A DNA stretch of 64,000 nt. It comes from Macrotrachela quadricornifera. Taxonomy: Eukaryota; Rotifera; Eurotatoria; Philodinida; Philodinidae. The notes under the pieces are model-generated. The model was not told the origin of the DNA, did no database searches, and saw nothing but the letters and a program-made list of their open reading frames with translations. Made by a program: the position numbers and the translations under genes. Position 1 is the stretch's first letter; the number at the start of each line of letters is the position of its first letter. The DNA lies in the NCBI GenBank assembly GCA_022393335.1, contig JAJEKB010020044.1, positions 317,238 to 381,237 on the forward strand, read 5' to 3'. Below are positions 1 through 11,656 of the stretch, one piece after another.

Positions 1-1060
1 TGAAATCATTTATTCAAATTACTAATGATGGGTAAAACAAAAAAAAAAAAACAACAAATTTTTAATAAATTTCAAATATTATTCATTACATTTATTTTTA
101 TCTAGTCAATTAGAAATAAATCAACCAACAAATTTATTGAATAATATTTTTTCATTATCATTAATTTGGAAATATTCTATAAATGATTGTCCAAGTGCAA
201 TGGCAGGTTCACCTCTTTCGCATAATTATCTACTTATTTTTCAATCAAAACCACAATTTTCTCTTATTTTTATCGAAGATAATAGACATATAAATAAGAT
301 TCCAATTGATTATTTTGTTTATGATATATGTTGGTCTCAATCAACAGAAATTTTTCTTATTGCTACTCAATATTATCTTTATGAATTTTATCCATTAAAT
401 AAACGTCTATCAAAATCATATGCAAATTCCAGAACATCTCAAATATTGTGGTCTTTAGCATGTAATTCAACGGATTTATATATAATACATAAACCTGATA
501 TGTTTATGTATGAAAGAAATTTAAGAAAACCTTTTGAAAAAAAACGAGAATGGTGTAAAAATGATATTATGTATGAAAAAGATGATCAATTTATTAATTC
601 TATTCGTATTGATCATCAAAAACAAATTAGTAATTTATTAATTGAATATAAAAAAACTTTGATTTTTTTCATTTTTTTTTTAGTGGGACTATCAATTCAA
701 CAAATGAATAATCAATGGCGTATAGATCTATTTTCAATAGATAATATGCAACGTTTATATTGTGGAACATCATTTGGTATATCAAATGAAGTAGATCATA
801 ATTATTGTAAATAATTTATTTATTTAAAATTATCTTATTTATATTTTTAATATTTTCTAGGTATGTTAACACCATTACTTAATAATTACAATCAATGGTT
901 ACTACAATATTCTACTAATGATAAATATCAAACTTTATTACTCAATGAAAAAGGTCAGATAGTCAATAAAGCCAATTATAATGGATATAACATTACACTT
1001 ATTGATCGAGATAAAATTGCGTTTTTAGATAATACCGATATTGTCATATATCAAAGATAA
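1..1060 (+). CDS. 3' portion of unrecognised multi-exon gene, possibly beta-propeller-like
   Basis: The reading frame enters from outside the window. I read exons at 1-31, 106-629, 684-806 and 861-1060, separated by short introns of about 54-74 bp with GT..AG borders and compatible phases; the stop is at 1058-1060. The visible 280-odd residues have repeated short beta-strand-like stretches with aromatic/Ile pairs (for example FVYDICWSQSTEIFLIATQ and SQILWSLACNSTDLYIIHK), which suggests the blades of a WD/beta-propeller-like fold. No catalytic motif, signal peptide or membrane segment is visible in this part. The true start lies upstream. I do not recognise the family; the propeller idea is inference from strand-like periodicity only. 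The intron at 630-683 is 54 nt and would read through without a stop, so its removal is a model. Confidence 0.6.
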
Positions 1061-1108
1061 AGTTTTATTTATTAAAAATAAAGAAAAAGAAAAGAAAAAT
1101 GTTTTGTT

Positions 1109-1813
1109 TTAACTAATTTCTATTTCTTTATGTTGTTCATTAAGTTCATAATTTTGTTCTTCAATACTTTTTAAACCCATTTTAATCCAATCATAAAATG
1201 TTCCAATTAATCTCCATTCAGGTATATTATGAACGGCTAAATAAATTCTACCTGAACGAATACTTAATAAATATTGTTCAGCATAATCATCCATACCTTG
1301 TCCAATAATTACTAATTCACAAGGAAGTGATTGAAATGTTTTATTATTAATTATTTCTAAATTTTTATTTTCTTTTTTATCTTTTTCAATAACTTCTTTA
1401 TAAACATGTAAATGTTCACGAAAATCATCATAAAGATTTTTATTAATAGAACTATTATTTTCATCAATAAGACATCGAAGTAAATCTTCAACAAAATTAT
1501 CATTTTCTTTTTCATATGATTTCCATTGTGATATTGGTAAAAGATCAGTAGTTGGTAAACGATAACCTAAACCATATTCAATATGTTTTCGTCCATTATG
1601 AACTTTAATAACAGTACGAATTTCTTTAGGTAAATTAATATTTAATTTTGATTCAAATTCTTTTATATGTTCTTCATTAACACCAATTTGATTTTTATTT
1701 TGAAATTTTGGAAATTTTTCTAATGTCTTATTTAATTGATTCCATTGTTCTGTAACATTCTTGATGAGATCATCTTCATTAAGATTATCTATTTGAGTTG
1801 ATGATGATGCCAT
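1109..1813 (-). CDS. SMI1/KNR4 (SUKH-fold) family protein
   Basis: Single-exon gene of about 234 aa. I chose the ATG at 1813 (MASSSTQIDN) over an in-frame ATG at 1870 because the upstream extension is hydrophobic and unlike this fold. The N-terminal third has the family pattern: a helix (IKEFESKLNINLP), then LPKEIRTVIKVHNG, where the Leu-Pro and the Asn-Gly turn are the usual SMI1/KNR4 signature. These are followed by DLLPISQWK and later LVIIGQGMDDYAEQYLLSI and GRIYLAVHNIPEW, matching the family's central sheet. In fungi these proteins are cell-wall-synthesis regulators; bacterial relatives are often immunity proteins of polymorphic toxin systems. Its role here cannot be told. It is convergent with the gene to its left (stops 48 bp apart). 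No introns are seen, which is compatible with acquisition or retroposition but does not prove it. Confidence 0.75.
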   Translation of the reverse strand: MASSSTQIDNLNEDDLIKNVTEQWNQLNKTLEKFPKFQNKNQIGVNEEHIKEFESKLNINLPKEIRTVIKVHNGRKHIEYGLGYRLPTTDLLPISQWKSYEKENDNFVEDLLRCLIDENNSSINKNLYDDFREHLHVYKEVIEKDKKENKNLEIINNKTFQSLPCELVIIGQGMDDYAEQYLLSIRSGRIYLAVHNIPEWRLIGTFYDWIKMGLKSIEEQNYELNEQHKEIEIS

Positions 1814-2589
1814 TTTAATCTTGTAAAATATGGTAGGTGATTGAATATAATAGAAAAAGATAGTGGTCATAGATCACAGACTAATCAGTTCTCACATGCA
1901 CTTCTGATTAATTAATCAATGACTTTTTTAAATAATCTTTTAATTCATTTCTTTTTTACATAAACATCATTAATTTTCATTTTTAATAAAGTTGTTTATA
2001 TATAAAAATGAATAAATGACAAAAAAAAATCATATCCAATGCCATCTATCAGTGTCTGACATGAGGTCGGAACAGTCAACGTGACGTTGATCTGATAGAC
2101 TAGAGTCGGTCACTGCTATGTATGGTTTTTGAATTTACACTCAAGAATTTAGTATTTATAAATATTTTGTAAAATAAAACAAATTTCGAGTTTGTATTGA
2201 GGTCATTCTTCTTTAGAACTTGATGTTATTAGTCAGCCAAAATAAAAGTCGAATAGACATACAGACAACAATGATCATTCGGGGGGAAGAATATTGACAT
2301 AAAAATGATTTGAGTCATGAGATTTTGCTGAGATTTTCAGATGAGAAGTATTCTGGGCTGAATATCTCATAGTAAAAATTTTAGCTCAAACTAGTGAGTC
2401 TACGGAGTTTTATCTTAAACTTGAGGGTTAAAAACTGGATGTTCGTAGTTCGCAAAGAATGGAGTAAGTCTGATACCAAGGTAGATTCTATTTGAAAATC
2501 ACAAGTGAATTCTGACTAATTGTATGTAATCAGAAAGGTAATTAATTCCATTATTCATCTAGATCATACTTTTGCTAATAACAATAATT

Positions 2590-4348
2590 TTCTTATTGAT
2601 TTAGCCATACATATATTTGAGGGCATATACAGACTAAACGATGATTGGCTTGTATACCTTCGTATGTCCTACAAAAATGTTCGAATACGAGTCTTTCAAA
2701 AGCTTGTCTACTGAAATTGTGATAAGACCATACCGATCTTCATAGGTCATATATATATAGCATTTCTGATGATGTTTCTTTTCGATCTCCACTATTTCAA
2801 GATATCCAATCCCTATCTTTTTTCTATAAATTGTCCTTACTATGTCCTTAAAAAATACTAAAGTTGAACTTTTAAATCTTTATCGAATAACGTAAATTTC
2901 AACGATATGTAGATAACTAGATAGTAGTCGAATTTCACTTGACTACGAAATGTGGTGCGCAGCTCGATTTCGAAATCACGATTTACACATTTTCTGTTAC
3001 TTTCGAATGTTCATCATTATCGTATAATCGTATGAGGTGACCTTGTTCGCTGTATCGAATTTACGTTGATCTGATGAAAGAGTTTGTCTAGAGATGTTGA
3101 GAAAATCGTTTGTGTAAATAATTGTTTGGATCAACCAGCTAATAGAATTCCCACAGAAATCGAAAAGTAGACATGGCGAAATTCATTACTATGTAACCAT
3201 CACTAATCCTTATCACACAGCTGTATATGAAGGACTTGGTATAACTTGATTGAACCATTTATAGTGTTTGATGCGGAAGTTTATACTCGTTTCTACTCAC
3301 CAATGATTGAATACTAACGAGGAAACTGTCCCAACTGATTCATGCTAATTTTGTCCATATGTAGGGCTTATCATGCTGAGAAAAAGCCTGAAAAGAAATG
3401 TACCCATGTTGCGATTTGACCGAGATATTCAAATTTTGCTCAAATTTCTCTGTAGCATCCCAATTTTCTATCAATATTGTATTTTGGAATTTTGAGCTGA
3501 AATTTAGCTTACATAAAGTCCTCAATAAGATTAGCTTATAAATAAAATTTAGAAATGATAGACATAGTATTATCAAGGTATGAATTTTTCAAAATATTCA
3601 TGGTTTATATGATATTTATGGAAAGACGCCTACATTTTAGAAAATTCATATCTCGGTAGCACTATATTCATAATTGCTGAAGTTTTTTTCACAAGTTAAT
3701 ATAATTGAGGGCTTTATATGAGGCAAGGTTCAGCGTAAAATTTCAAAATACAATATTGCTAGAAAATTGAGATGCTACAGAGAAATTTCAGTAAAATTTG
3801 AATATTTCAGTCAAATCACGACATGGGCATATATCTTCTTAGACTTTTTTTTAGTATGATAAGCCGTTCATATAGGTAAAATATGACCAAAACCTGTGTG
3901 GATCAGTTGGGATGGGTGGCTACCTCATAAGATATGCTATATCCATTATACACATTTAATCAAATAATTATCTGTATACCGTTGAAATCTACATTATTCG
4001 ATAACGATTTAAAAGTTCATCTTTAGTATTTTTTAAAGACATAGTAAGAATAATTTAGAGAAAAAGATAGGGATTGAATACCTTGAAATAGTGGAGATCG
4101 AAAAGAAACATCGTCAGATTTCCTATATATATGACCTATGAAGATCGGTAAGGTCTTACCACAATTCCAGTAGGCAAGCTTTTGAAAGGCTCGTGCTCGG
4201 ACATTTTTGTATGACATACGAAGATCTATTTATGGAGAAAAATGGTGGCAAAGTCTCTCGAAATAATAGAGATCGAAGGTATACATGCCAATCATCATTT
4301 AGTCTGTACACGTCCTCAAATATATGTATGGCTAAATCAATAAATAAC
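2590..4348. mobile_element. Large fold-back (inverted-repeat) element 1
   Basis: Sequence from 2593 (TTCTTATTGATTTAGCCATA) recurs as its reverse complement ending near 4345 (TATGGCTAAATCAATAAAT). Outer arms are about 2593-2925 and 3965-4345; inner arms are about 3318-3590 and 3640-3925, with the centre near 3610. The arms are diverged by substitutions but align over most of their length. The left half carries about 390 bp (2930-3318) absent from the right. The right arm has a duplicated sub-block around 4230-4290 resembling 4080-4130. Small open frames appear on both strands because the arms mirror each other; none looks like a transposase. This is the structure of a fold-back or non-autonomous DNA transposon. 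I could not find a target-site duplication by eye. Confidence 0.75.
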
Positions 4349-6007
4349 TGCAATACCAATATATAATGAATTCAACGAACATAAACAATCATGAGAAACT
4401 ATACCATATTGCCCATACTATTGTCGACAGCATTGACAAAATATTGTATTACTGTAATCATGAAAGTATGGAATACATTTGCTGTGAATACACTAATGGT
4501 CTACACAACTTACATTGTGTAATTCACTCTAAGCAAAATACTATATTACGCAGATAGACGATAGATCGTTAAAAAAAATGGAAAAGCAAATCGACATGTA
4601 AAGAATAATATTTAGTGAAACTTTTTGGTCGAGTTAAATGAAATAAATAAAAATTGAATGTAATTTGATAATCTCACAGAGACAAATACGTAGAAGCTTA
4701 GCAAACAAAAACATAATAATAACATTGTTAAAGAGAATGAATAGTTGAAACGTTCGATAAACATGATTTAATTTAGTTTTCTGATATTTTGCCATCGATC
4801 TAATCGAATTAGTAATTGCATTAAGTAAGAAATATACGATTGTTTGTTTATACATATCATAGAATTTTTTCTATAATTGTAGAACTCGATGTATATATTT
4901 ATCTTAATAAATATCTTTAAGCACTATAAAATTTCGATCCATAACATAAGCTTGATGATCATTTCTAAGCAGACAGTTATCATACATATTTACACATTTT
5001 TTCTCTATATATTACGAGAACTAAAAGTATCATTTTCATAATAAAAAATATCTTCCGTGCATTGATAATCATTTGATTAACACAATTTTAATTCATCACC
5101 AGCATCAAGACAATCAATCTTGTCATCATTTGTTTTTTTGATAGATATACACTAAATTTTTTCATCATAGATAGCACGCATATACAGTAGTACAGAATAG
5201 TTTTCCCAATAATAATGAATTACAATAGAATTGATCAACTTGATTATTATAATTTTAAAATCCATCATTTCATTTGTCAAGAATAATTGATGATAATTCA
5301 TTGAAACTATCACATATTGTTTGAAATACACTATGATTCTTTTGATAGTGAATGTCTAAATAAATATTATCACATAACTCATTTTCATATATACTATAAT
5401 CATCATCTCAAACATTTCCTATATAAAGATAAAAAATAAAACCAACAGAAATAACAGATAGAAATTATTGAATGAAAACAAGCAAGTTGAATATTTCCAT
5501 ATGAATTTGCAATAGATTGATATTATCCATTACAATTTCTTTCTTACAACAGAATATTTGAAATGAGAAATAAAATGTTGAGCAGCCTTCAAAAGATAAG
5601 TCTACAATCATTGTTAATAAACAAAAGAACATCATCAATCATTCTTATTCTTGCATATACTGAAGAAATGACTTATTAAATTACGATGAATAATAATTCT
5701 TTTTTTTTATTTCTAAATTGTTTTAATCTATTTGATAGACTTGAGCCAAAAAGGGAATCAATAATACCATAAATAATGTTCCTATATAATTAGTACATAA
5801 GATAAAGAAGAATGAAAATCGCAGGAAGAATTCATTGTTTCTCAATCAAAATTCACCGAAAATAATCCAACACTAAATTGAATTATTTCTCTTGAAATCA
5901 TAATATTATAAATGAAGCTTATCTGATCACTTGATCTGTAATTCATTTAAAGTATACCTAAGGAAATAAAATGCACTTTTTGAATAGAAGACAATCTTTA
6001 AAAGAGA

Positions 6008-7346
6008 ATTTATGAGCCCATCGAGGATTGTTATTTCATGGTCGAAATTAACATATGCTTTTTTTCATCATTCGATTCCTTACACAAAACTAAGGTTATG
6101 GAGAAAATTTTAAGCTCCTACCGTTTGTTTTAGCAAAGTTATAGACTTGAGAACAGGTAGAGAGTCTAGAAAAGTGAGAAAAAATGTAATTTTCTTCATT
6201 TTGATTGTATTTCTGTCATTTTTTTATTCGTTTAGATCAGATAACATCTTATCCATAAGATACTGCTTTTTTAAAAGAACGTTTTTTTGTATTGTAAGTG
6301 ACTTTTTTCGTATGATAAGTGTGCGGCGCGCAGAATTCATGACTTTTTTGCCTAATATTTGACACGTTTTGGTCAAAAAACTGATGTAGCGAAGAAGACT
6401 GACTCCATATTTTGAATTAGCATCAAAAACTGCATTGGCTCATGTCTGTTGTAATCATTTCTGACACAATTTTTTTCCATTGAAGTATCCCCCTTAGTTC
6501 CCTACAGATGTGAGTCAAAGGAATAAATTCTATCAAAATGACCTTTTTATTCTTTCAACATCTGTCAATTTATGTTGTAGTGTCATTTAATTACCTTAGA
6601 ACCTATTTACTCCTGTCAAATTAAAGTATTGACAGAGTTTGTTTTTTGACTCACACCTGTGGGGGAGTACGGAGGGAAATTTTTGATGGAAAAAAATTGT
6701 GTCAAAAATGATTGCAACAGACATGAGTTGATGCAGCGTTTGATGCTGATTCAGAATATGCTGTCAGTTTTGACCACTACACCAGCTTTCTGACCAAAAT
6801 TTGCCAAATATTAGGTAAAAAAAAGGCATAAATTCATGTATTGAGGATGCATTTCATCCTATTTTTCAACCTTTTCTGAAACCTTTTTTTTGCGATGGTT
6901 AGATGGATTTTGTAGAGCTTGAAACGTCCTACAAACTGCACGATATGAAAGTTACGCGCCGCACACTCATCATACGAAAAAGTCATATACAATGGAAAAA
7001 ACATTGTTTTAAAAAGGTAGTATATTTTGAATAAATCAAATTTTGGAGTACTAAACCCGAAACTTTTTTTTTCAGCATCACTTGCACTTTCGAATAAGAC
7101 ATCGCCCGATTTAAACGGATAAAAAAATGACAGAGATACAATCAAAACGATGAAAATGACATTTTCTCTCACTTTTCTAGATCCCCTACCTGTTCTCAAA
7201 CTCATAATCCTGTCAAAACAAACGGTAGAAGCTTTAAAATTTTTTCATAACCCTAGTTTTGTGTAAGGAATCGAATAATGAAAAAAGTATATGTTAATTT
7301 CGACCATAAAATAGCAATTCTCGATGGGCTGATGAAATCTTTCTTA
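6008..7346. mobile_element. Large fold-back (inverted-repeat) element 2
   Basis: A palindrome of about 1.3 kb centred near 6600. The left arm, from about 6010 (GAGCCCATCGAG) onward, includes the block at 6120-6345; its reverse complement runs back from about 7340. Shared landmarks include CGAAATTAACATATGC, GTTTGTTTT, TAGAAAAGTGAGAAAA, TGCGGCGCGC versus GCGCCGCACA, and TTGTGTCA(A/G)AAATGA near the inner end. Inner arms meet around two ACTC-ACA motifs at 6510-6520 and 6650-6657. Arms of about 600 bp differ by point changes and small indels, so the element is old. No transposase is encoded. Confidence 0.8.
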
Positions 7347-7458
7347 ACTGTGCACTAACTACAGGTATCTAATACATTTTGATTCATTAAATTTTTTTTC
7401 TTTGAATAAATAGACGAAATCTTACAAAGTATTATGAGTGTGGGTATATGATATGGCC

Positions 7459-7568
7459 TTATCAGTCTATAATGAGTCATCATCTTTTAGCATCATGTGA
7501 AGAATGGAACGATAAGATTCACTTTTGTAAAACAATCGAACAGAAAAAAACATCATCCTTGAAATAAA
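7459..7568 (+). promoter_or_regulatory. Upstream block shared with the paralogue at 9032
   Basis: CTTATCAGTCTATAATGAGT followed by CATCATCTTTTAGCATCATG (about 7460-7497) closely matches 8925-8964, and sits 93 bp before the ATG versus 89 bp for the paralogue. A second match, ACATCATC..(A/T)AAATG, lies directly before each start codon. Because both copies have diverged elsewhere, this block probably carries the promoter or transcription start; that is inference. Confidence 0.5.
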
Positions 7569-8249
7569 ATGTTCGGTCAATTAAGTGTTGTCATCTTGTC
7601 TATTCTTATTCTATTTATTTTTACATTCACAAATGTATCTGGTGCTACATGTAGTTACTATGGTATGTATATAACAAATAATAATTCAGATAAATTGTAT
7701 ATTTTTTTGTGAATGTAGAGAAATCGTGTTATAGCTTTTCGAATAATTGGTGTTGTCCAAGTAAAGTTCATTATAAAACGATAAGTTTTGTAACCATACT
7801 TGTTTCTGATAGGTAATACGGTCTGTGGATATTCTTATGGAGTTTGTGATCCTTATACAACAACACATTCTTCATCGTCAGATCTTTCATCGGGCGTTAT
7901 AGTTGCGCTTATTTTTGTTCCTATTCTTATTTGTTTTATGTGTTTAAGTTGTTGCTGTCATAAACAACAACAACAACAACGACAACAACGTTTACATCCT
8001 ACTGTTGCTACTTCAAATCATCAACGAGTAATACGACCCTATCAACAGCAATCTACACGACATCCAATACGAGTTGTACATGTTCGACCTGTTTATAATG
8101 TTAGTGCTGCATCACCAATTTCTAGTATGTATGAAGCACCACCACCATCATACGAAGATGCAATTGCTAATCAATCACCTAAATATCAATCGATATCGCC
8201 GTCACCACCGATGACAGCTACAGTTGATCAAGCAAATTTACACGTTTAA
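7569..8249 (+). CDS. Small Cys-rich type I membrane protein with PPxY tail (WBP1/VOPP1/Shisa-like), copy 1
   Basis: Three exons (7569-7662, 7719-7760, 7813-8249) give 190 aa. Exon 1 encodes a signal peptide ending around TNVSGA. Next comes a short extracellular Cys-rich stretch (CSYYGEKSC, WCCPSNTVCG, GVC), with a CC pair as in granulin-like and Shisa/VOPP1 ectodomains. A Ser/Thr linker, one membrane helix (GVIVALIFVPILICFMCLSC), a cytosolic Cys cluster and a Gln/Arg-rich segment follow. The C-terminal tail has the WW-domain ligand PPPSYEDAI (PPxY), expected to bind NEDD4-type ubiquitin ligases. Both introns have GT..AG borders and matching phase 1. The assignment to a family is by layout, not by a diagnostic motif. 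It is a tandem paralogue of the gene at 9032. Confidence 0.8.
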
Positions 8250-8924
8250 TTTAATAATTTAAAATTCTCTAATAAGAACATGTATAAAAAAGACAAGGAT
8301 TAAAAAGTAATTTTGAAAAAATCGTCTAGAACATTGAATTTAATAATTTGTAAAAAGGAAAATATTTCATTTTATCTTATTAAAAAAAAAGCTTCAGTAT
8401 TTCGCAAATTATGATTTACAGAGGACAAAAAAAAATTTATTTAAATAAAACTTAACTTTATTTATAAATATCATACAGAAATTATTTTTAATTATTTAAT
8501 TTTTAACATCACATTTGATAAACATTGGAAGAATAGTATATTTATATATTTAACAAGAATTTTTTTTTAGTTTTATCATGTGATTCTAACTATTCAACTT
8601 CATTTACATTAAAAGTTTAACAATCAAGCTAACTTTCAATTTGATTAATAAAAATGCAAATGTTTGAATTATTATAATTTGAAAGATAATTATATGATGA
8701 TAAACAGTTTTTACATAATTAACTTATATTTAATTTAATTTCTTTTCTTCATAAATTTTAAAATACGAAAAGAGTTTCTCAGATTGTTGAATATTTAATA
8801 TATATATTGATTATTTGATAGTATCTGAGATACTTTAAGTTTCTTAACTTATTCTTTCTGTTTAAATATTATATTAATAATCAAAATCTTATGAAATAAG
8901 ATGAAAATGGGCATAAAATATATT
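8250..8924. other. Spacer between tandem paralogues
   Basis: A/T-rich, with homopolymer runs; no gene, RNA or repeat seen. Confidence 0.5.
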
Positions 8925-9031
8925 CTTATCTGTCTATAAAAGGTCATCATCTTTTAGTATCATGACAGCAAGAATATGATAAGACTTTTTTTTATGAAAA
9001 AGCCGACAAAAAACATCATCTTTTAGATAAA
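8925..9031 (+). promoter_or_regulatory. Upstream block shared with the paralogue at 7569
   Basis: Second copy of the conserved upstream block: CTTATCTGTCTATAAAAGGT, then CATCATCTTTTAGTATCATG at about 8945-8964, and ACATCATCTTTTAGATAAA immediately before the ATG. Conservation between duplicates supports a regulatory or start-site role. Confidence 0.5.
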
Positions 9032-9722
9032 ATGTTGCGTTCATTGAATAATTATATTTTGTCTATTTTTATTTTATTTATTCTTATATGTACAAATGTA
9101 TATGGTATTACGTGTAACAATTATGGTGTGTATGTTGTAAATAATAATTGAAATCGACTGTACATTTCTTCTTTAAATATAGAAATAACATGTCCTGGTT
9201 ATCCAAATGACTGGTGTTGTCCAAGTAACTAAAATTCATTTAAAAAAATTACAATTTTCATCTTTACTTTCTTTTCTAAAAGATTATCAATATTGTGGAG
9301 ATTATAATGGCATATGTTATTCTTATACACCACGAACTACTACATCAGAACCTTCATCAGATTTTTCATTGGGCATTATTGTTGTAATTTGTGTTGCTAT
9401 AGGCATATTTTTTGTTATATGTTGCATTTGTTGCGCTCGTGCCCAACGACAACAACAAGAACGTTTAGACTCTTCAGTTTCTAGTAGGGATAGTGAGAGT
9501 ATAGCGTATTCATATCAACAACGATCTATACGCCGTCCAATACGTGTTGTTCATGTTCGATCTGTTTATAATATTGGTGCTGCATCTTCATTTTCTAGTA
9601 TGTATGAAGCACCACCACCATCATATGAAGATGCAATTACTAACCTCTCATCCACATACGAATCGACATTACCATCACCACCGGTGACAGCTACAGTTGA
9701 TCAAATGAATTTACAGGTTTAA
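9032..9722 (+). CDS. Small Cys-rich type I membrane protein with PPxY tail, copy 2
   Basis: Tandem paralogue of the 7569 gene, with the same architecture and the same two intron positions. Exons 9032-9125, 9183-9224 and 9283-9722 total 576 nt (191 aa). It has a signal peptide (MLRSLNNYILSIFILFILIC), extracellular Cys motifs (ITCPGYPNDWCCP, YQYCGDYNGIC), a Ser/Thr linker, and a membrane helix (LGIIVVICVAIGIFFVICCI) followed by a CCICC cluster. The tail carries SMYEAPPPSYEDAI, identical to copy 1 around the PPxY motif, and ends TATVDQMNLQV versus TATVDQANLHV. The tail is much better conserved than the ectodomain, so the cytosolic WW-binding role is probably the constrained part. The third exon also reads open into the intron upstream; the splice model is preferred because it keeps the Cys pattern. 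Confidence 0.8.
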
Positions 9723-11656
9723 TTTAATTGAAAATTATCAAATAAAAATATACATAAACAGGCAAGAATTAAAACTTAGGACAACAGAAAGTTCACCGTA
9801 TTAACTTTCGACAATTGCTGACAGTTATTGTTTTACTAGTCATGTGCTCTAAACGAAATGAAACTTTTGGTAAAAAATAATTCATTTTTTGCTATAAATG
9901 TAGACAGCTTGAATAGTATGACATTGGTATTACAGTAGTTTCTTATGCATCAGGATGTGGGCTAAATGTAAGTAACTTCCATAGTAGAAACTTTACAAGA
10001 CAAATGATCGTGAATACATAGTATTTGTACAGAAATACAGAAAGCTCGTGATACTAGCAGAGAACATGATTAAAAATATAGCATTAAATCATTATAAATA
10101 GCTAACTTTTATTATCATATTTTACAAACATTAAAATACGGTTATGTATTTTCTTCACTTGATATATACTTTTGAAAATATAATATAACTACCTTTAGAT
10201 ATAAAAACATTCCTTACTTGCTATAATATTTTTCATTCATCAAATCAATTGAAATAGTTACTTTCAAATCCATTATAAAAAATATGTATATCTTTAGAAT
10301 CTAATTCCTTTTGAATAGATTTATCCATTTTGACTGTAACTTTTTACACATTATTGGAATTGTAAGATCTACTCATAATAAAAATTTTCAAATCAATATT
10401 TCATATTCTATAACAAAAGAACAGATCTATTAAAAATGTTTCATATATTTTATTTAATGAATTAAAATTAGAATTACAATTCAAGTTAAATAACAGCACA
10501 GAAAAAAAAAACTTGAATACTTTATTCTGTTTACTGGTAGACAAAAATGAATTTATCCTTGGTGTATAAATACACAATAAAAAAACAAACTAGTATATCA
10601 AATTCGAAAAATGAAAAGAAAAATTCACTTATAAATAAAGAAAGTTGATTAAAGACAATACACACTATTAAATATAGATGTAAAATAAAATGCCTTCGAA
10701 TTAATATAATAAAAAAAGTTGAACTTATTAATAAAAAATTTTTAAATTAAATAATTTTATAATATTGTTATCAAGATTATCAAGAATGCGGTAAACACTG
10801 GTTTAGATTTTGTAGTATCTATAGAAAAATTTCAAGAACAATATTTATATAAAATACAAAAAAAAAGAAAAAGAAATTATTTTACCATTTAAATTGATAA
10901 ACAAAAAAAATAAAACAATGCAATCATTCTAAAATATAATTCATTAAAATTTTATAAAAAAAATCTCTTTGAAAATAATATAACTAACTTTCAATCGTAA
11001 ACGAGTTCATTCAAACAAATTATAAATGAACATCTAGAAAATAAATCATTGATTTAAATATGAATTTTTTTTTCTATAAATATTAATTAACTTACAGATG
11101 AAAAAATCGTTGTGCAATATATTTATAGTGTATCAGAGATAAGAATGCATTTTGCAAATCTTTTTGATAGGTGCTGACCTAAAATAACGATCGTATTAAG
11201 TAAAAGAAATATGTACGAACATTCAAACAGAATAACGCTTTTTTTTTCTTCATTCTTTCCAAAGGTAAACACGTGGAGGAGGTGAGCAACATGACGACGG
11301 CCAAATTTATGCTTTATGAGACGAACATCGTATGTTCGTTACTTTTTTTTTATTCTTGTTTTAGAAGTTTTATTTGATATATTTGTTTTTTTTTCTTTTA
11401 TTTAATATAACAGAATTTTCTCATATCTAAATATTTTAACATACGATTTCGAATGATTTTACTATTCTTCTAAGTATCAGTATCATATCCTTGAAGCCAT
11501 AGAATAATTCAAGTAAATCTTTATTTATTATTGATTATGAAACCTTTGTTAAATCAACTAAAGTTTAAAAAAAAAATATTTTTTTTTCTCTTTATTTTTA
11601 TCAAATTATTTTTCTATATTAGAAATAAAATTCTATCTTTACAATAAAATAATTAA
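9723..11656. other. Intergenic interval
   Basis: About 1.9 kb, mostly A/T homopolymer-rich. No gene found. An isolated GC-richer patch lies at about 11267-11335 (around GTGGAGGAGGTGAGCAACATG); it has no tRNA cloverleaf and no open frame I can defend. Confidence 0.5.

Larger units (their letters stand above)
1871..7568. other. Gene-free, repeat-rich interval
   Basis: About 5.7 kb with no convincing gene. The short open frames here run through palindromic DNA or low-complexity A/T sequence and have no recognisable protein pattern. It holds a short GC-richer hairpin (2041-2115) and two large fold-back elements listed separately. The remainder (about 4350-6000 and 7350-7470) is A/T-rich and shows nothing I can name. 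Confidence 0.6.

Noticed and set aside
2520..2714. Similar peptides encoded at 2520-2714 (+) and 4023-4359 (-)
   Set aside because: Their similarity comes from the inverted-repeat arms, not from duplicated genes.
6834..7205. 123-aa minus-strand open frame
   Set aside because: It lies within one arm of palindrome 2 and is matched by a frame in the other arm (6147-6362); no motif.
11267..11335. GC-richer patch considered as a tRNA or small RNA gene
   Set aside because: No cloverleaf, no A/B box spacing and no hairpin of convincing length.
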